From JAFNAG01 sp963824985 (GTDB lineage Bacteria; Acidobacteriota; UBA6911): a DNA stretch of 64,000 nucleotides. The notes beneath the pieces were generated by a model that worked only from the letters and a program-made list of their open reading frames with translations, was not told the DNA's origin and did no database searches. Position numbers and translations under genes: made by a program. Numbering within the stretch: the first letter of the stretch is position 1; each line of letters starts with the position of its first letter. This document shows positions 62,085 through 64,000 of this stretch, piece by piece. The stretch spans positions 1 through 64,000 of the forward strand of contig CAWGRQ010000027.1 of NCBI GenBank assembly GCA_963824985.1, written 5' to 3'.

Positions 62085-63605
62085 CTAGAGGCGTGACAGG
62101 AGAGGAAGAGTGACGATGAATTTCGCACCGTGTCCGACCGCACTCTGCACCTCGATAGAACCCCCATGATATTGCACGTTTTTCATGCAGGTTGCCAGCC
62201 CTAAACCGGTGCCGTCGGTCCGGGTGGTGAAAAAGGGCTGAAACATCTTCTTCCGCACCTCTTCGGAGATCCCCGGGCCTTCATCCTCGACTTCCACGCG
62301 CACGATCCCGGCAACCGGGTCATGCGCCAGCCTGACTTCGATGCGCCCACCGGCCGGCATGGCCTTCTGGGAATTGAGAAGCAGGTTCAGGAGCACCTGC
62401 TCGAGCTGAGTTTCGTCGCCGGTGAACCCGGGGATCGGGGTGAGGGAGCGCAGTCGAATGGAAAGGGCGTCGTTATTGGCCGATTTGGCGACCATGGCGA
62501 CGATGCGTTGCGCCGTTTCGGCAAGCTGGATGTCGGTGTGCGATGGCGGTTTGGGCTTGGCGTAATTCAGGAGATCGCGGACGATCTTGTCGATTCGGTT
62601 AACCTCGTACAGAACGTCGCCGAGAATCTCGCGATGGATGTCGGTGGCGGGGATGGAATCGCGGATTACCTCGATCGCCCCCTTGATCCCAGCCAGCGGA
62701 TTCTTGATTTCATGCGCCAGACCGGCAGACAACTCGCCCAGCGTCGCCAGATGTTCGGCGTCCGCAAGCTGGCGTTCCATGTTCCGGTATGCGGTCACAT
62801 CTTTCAGTACCGCGGAAGCGCCCATCATCTGTCCCATATCATCGAAAATCGCGGTACGCGTGAACATCACGTGGATGCGCCGGCCATCCTTCGTGATCCG
62901 CTCGGTCTGATAACTGCGCACGGCGCCGTGAGTGCGCACCCGCTCCGACAATTGGCGCAGTTCCTGCGCTTCCCACAGTTCGGGCGGGAGCAGGATTGCG
63001 ATCGATTTGCCCATGATCTCCGCGGCGCTGTAACCGAAGATGGTCTCCGCCCCACGGTTCCATGACGTAACATGGTCCTGAGGATCCAGGGTCATGATCG
63101 CGTCGGCCGAATCCTGCAAAATGTTGGCCATGAAGCGATTTTTTGCCGCCAGCTCATCCTCCAGCCGGCGAATTTCCGTCAGGTTGCGAGCCACGCCCAG
63201 GGTGCCGATGATCGTGCCGGCCTGGTCCCGAATGACCGAAGCCGAAAGGACCACCGGGATCTTGCGCCCGGATGGCGATACGAGATGAGTGAAGTAGTTC
63301 AGCAGGCGCCCATCCTGCCTCAGCCGGTGCATGACCCGGTGGGCTTCGTCAGCCCCCCCGGCATAAAACGTATCGACCGGATGGCCTACGGCCTCTCCCG
63401 GCAGCAGTCCCAATAGTTCGCATGCGGTGGCGCTGCAGGAGGTGATCATGCCTTTGAGGTCGGTAGCAATAACGGCATCCAAGGATACCTGCTCGAGTTC
63501 ACATCCCTCGAGGCAGATAGACCAGGAGCAGCGCTCCTTTGGCGCGGCCACCGCGCTGATTTTTGCTGAAGTTGACCCCCTGCGAGGAGACATTGGCTTT
63601 CTCAT
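62085..63605 (-). CDS. PAS-domain sensor histidine kinase (NtrB-like)
   Basis: 506 residues without membrane helices, so it is cytosolic. Two PAS domains lie at about 40-150 and 165-280 (VSLDAVIATDLKGMITSCSA, RFMANILQDSADAIMTLDPQ). The HisKA H-box is SAGLAHEIKNPLAGIKG and the ATPase boxes are QVLLNLLLNSQKAM, EDEGPGI and GTGLGLA. It pairs with the sigma-54 activator directly downstream. The start at 63605 is the earliest; the first 35 residues are not conserved and a later start is possible. Confidence 0.93.
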   Translation of the reverse strand: MRKPMSPRRGSTSAKISAVAAPKERCSWSICLEGCELEQVSLDAVIATDLKGMITSCSATACELLGLLPGEAVGHPVDTFYAGGADEAHRVMHRLRQDGRLLNYFTHLVSPSGRKIPVVLSASVIRDQAGTIIGTLGVARNLTEIRRLEDELAAKNRFMANILQDSADAIMTLDPQDHVTSWNRGAETIFGYSAAEIMGKSIAILLPPELWEAQELRQLSERVRTHGAVRSYQTERITKDGRRIHVMFTRTAIFDDMGQMMGASAVLKDVTAYRNMERQLADAEHLATLGELSAGLAHEIKNPLAGIKGAIEVIRDSIPATDIHREILGDVLYEVNRIDKIVRDLLNYAKPKPPSHTDIQLAETAQRIVAMVAKSANNDALSIRLRSLTPIPGFTGDETQLEQVLLNLLLNSQKAMPAGGRIEVRLAHDPVAGIVRVEVEDEGPGISEEVRKKMFQPFFTTRTDGTGLGLATCMKNVQYHGGSIEVQSAVGHGAKFIVTLPLLSRL

Positions 63606-63761
63606 CCTCCCGGTGACAGCCGTGATGGCTGTTTAAATACCCCAAGTGCGTAATTATACCCGATTTTGATGAGCAGCGGTGCCAAGATCATCCAAAGCGC
63701 CCCAATTCCTGAGGCTATTTCCTGCCCCGCGCCCAGCCCAGCGCAAGAGATCGGGTGAAAT

Positions 63762-63776
63762 CCCAATATTATTGGG
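63762..63776. promoter_or_regulatory. Candidate upstream activator site
   Basis: CCCAATA-T-TATTGGG is a perfect palindrome 112-126 bp upstream of the sigma-54 promoter, a normal distance for an NtrC-type enhancer site. A second, partial TGGG/CCCA word lies next to it. Confidence 0.45.
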
Positions 63777-63887
63777 TCTGATAACCCAGAGCGCTGATTA
63801 AAATATCAACACTGACGCTGTAAATGTTCCAGATTAAGCCATTGCAAACATGCAGGATAGCTGCGACCGTGCACCTCACCGAATCAA

Positions 63888-63904
63888 TGGCACACGGGTT
63901 GCGT
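63888..63904 (+). promoter_or_regulatory. Sigma-54 promoter pointing out of the window
   Basis: TGGCACACGGGTTGCGT matches the -24/-12 consensus, with GG and GC separated by 10 nt. It points right, away from the NtrB/NtrC-like pair, to a gene beyond 64000. Confidence 0.7.
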
Positions 63905-64000
63905 ACTATTAAACTGGATAGAGCAAATTACAACCCTAAAAGGAGAATCGTTCCGACATACAAACCTCCTTTCCACCCTTAATACCCACCTACACCCGAG

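Larger units (their letters stand above)
63606..64000. other. Regulatory region at the right window edge
   Basis: No gene starts here before the window ends. It contains a palindrome (63762-63776), a sigma-54 promoter (63888-63904) and AAAGGAGA near 63940, which may be the ribosome binding site of an outside gene. Confidence 0.55.

Overview
The window looks like a chromosomal segment of an anaerobic or facultative Acidobacteriota-type bacterium (Bryobacterales/Solibacter-like is my best guess). This rests on gene content only: an ECF sigma factor with two Ser/Thr kinases carrying PD40-type propellers, secreted IPT/TIG and triple-RidA proteins, two families of 2-oxoacid:ferredoxin oxidoreductase, a decaheme NapC/NirT-type cytochrome and several PAS histidine kinases.

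1-11.1 kb is mobile and defensive. An IS21-family element (istA, istB and a coupled HTH gene) ends exactly at 3363, inside one arm of a 598-bp inverted duplication. The arms (3364-3961 and 7766-8363) carry identical IS66-type tnpA genes and face each other across a Recombinase-In-Trio (RIT) element of three overlapping tyrosine recombinase genes. Beyond the right arm lies an AbiE-type toxin-antitoxin operon whose toxin is fused to a WYL-like domain and a zinc-ribbon-like tail, plus a third gene of unknown function.

11.36-23.1 kb is bounded by a 49-bp direct repeat of the 3' half of tRNA-Met, with the intact gene at 23061-23137, so it reads as an integrated island. It holds parA, a plasmid-replication-like HTH gene full of TGCCAC-N-GTGGCA palindromes, a HigBA pair with an operator, an ECF sigma-kinase-kinase operon and a secreted HExxH protein. 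I see no integrase in it.

23-32 kb is signalling and electron transfer: a hybrid histidine kinase, a REC-GGDEF protein (one frameshift), a small zinc-ribbon protein, a TPR protein, a ten-heme cytochrome and a receiver protein behind a sigma-54 promoter. 33-40 kb is central anaerobic carbon metabolism: korD-korA-korBC (fused) and nifJ.

40-49 kb mixes a secreted protein, a MazF toxin whose antitoxin gene is split by a MITE-like element (8-bp target duplication, IS66-like GTAA ends; second copy at 46882-47174), L-2-hydroxyglutarate oxidase, an IPT/TIG surface protein, a triple-RidA protein and a methyltransferase. 49.2-56.9 kb is a TetR-TolC-HlyD-ABC-ABC-permease-permease efflux operon resembling CecR-YbhGFSR. 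Its ABC genes carry many single-base insertions, most simply read as sequence error. The TetR promoter is buried in a 35-bp perfect palindrome.

57-64 kb holds a class I aldolase, a LarA-type racemase, a glycosyltransferase, two tandem 175-bp repeats and an NtrB/NtrC-like pair. A consensus sigma-54 promoter at the right edge points out of the window.
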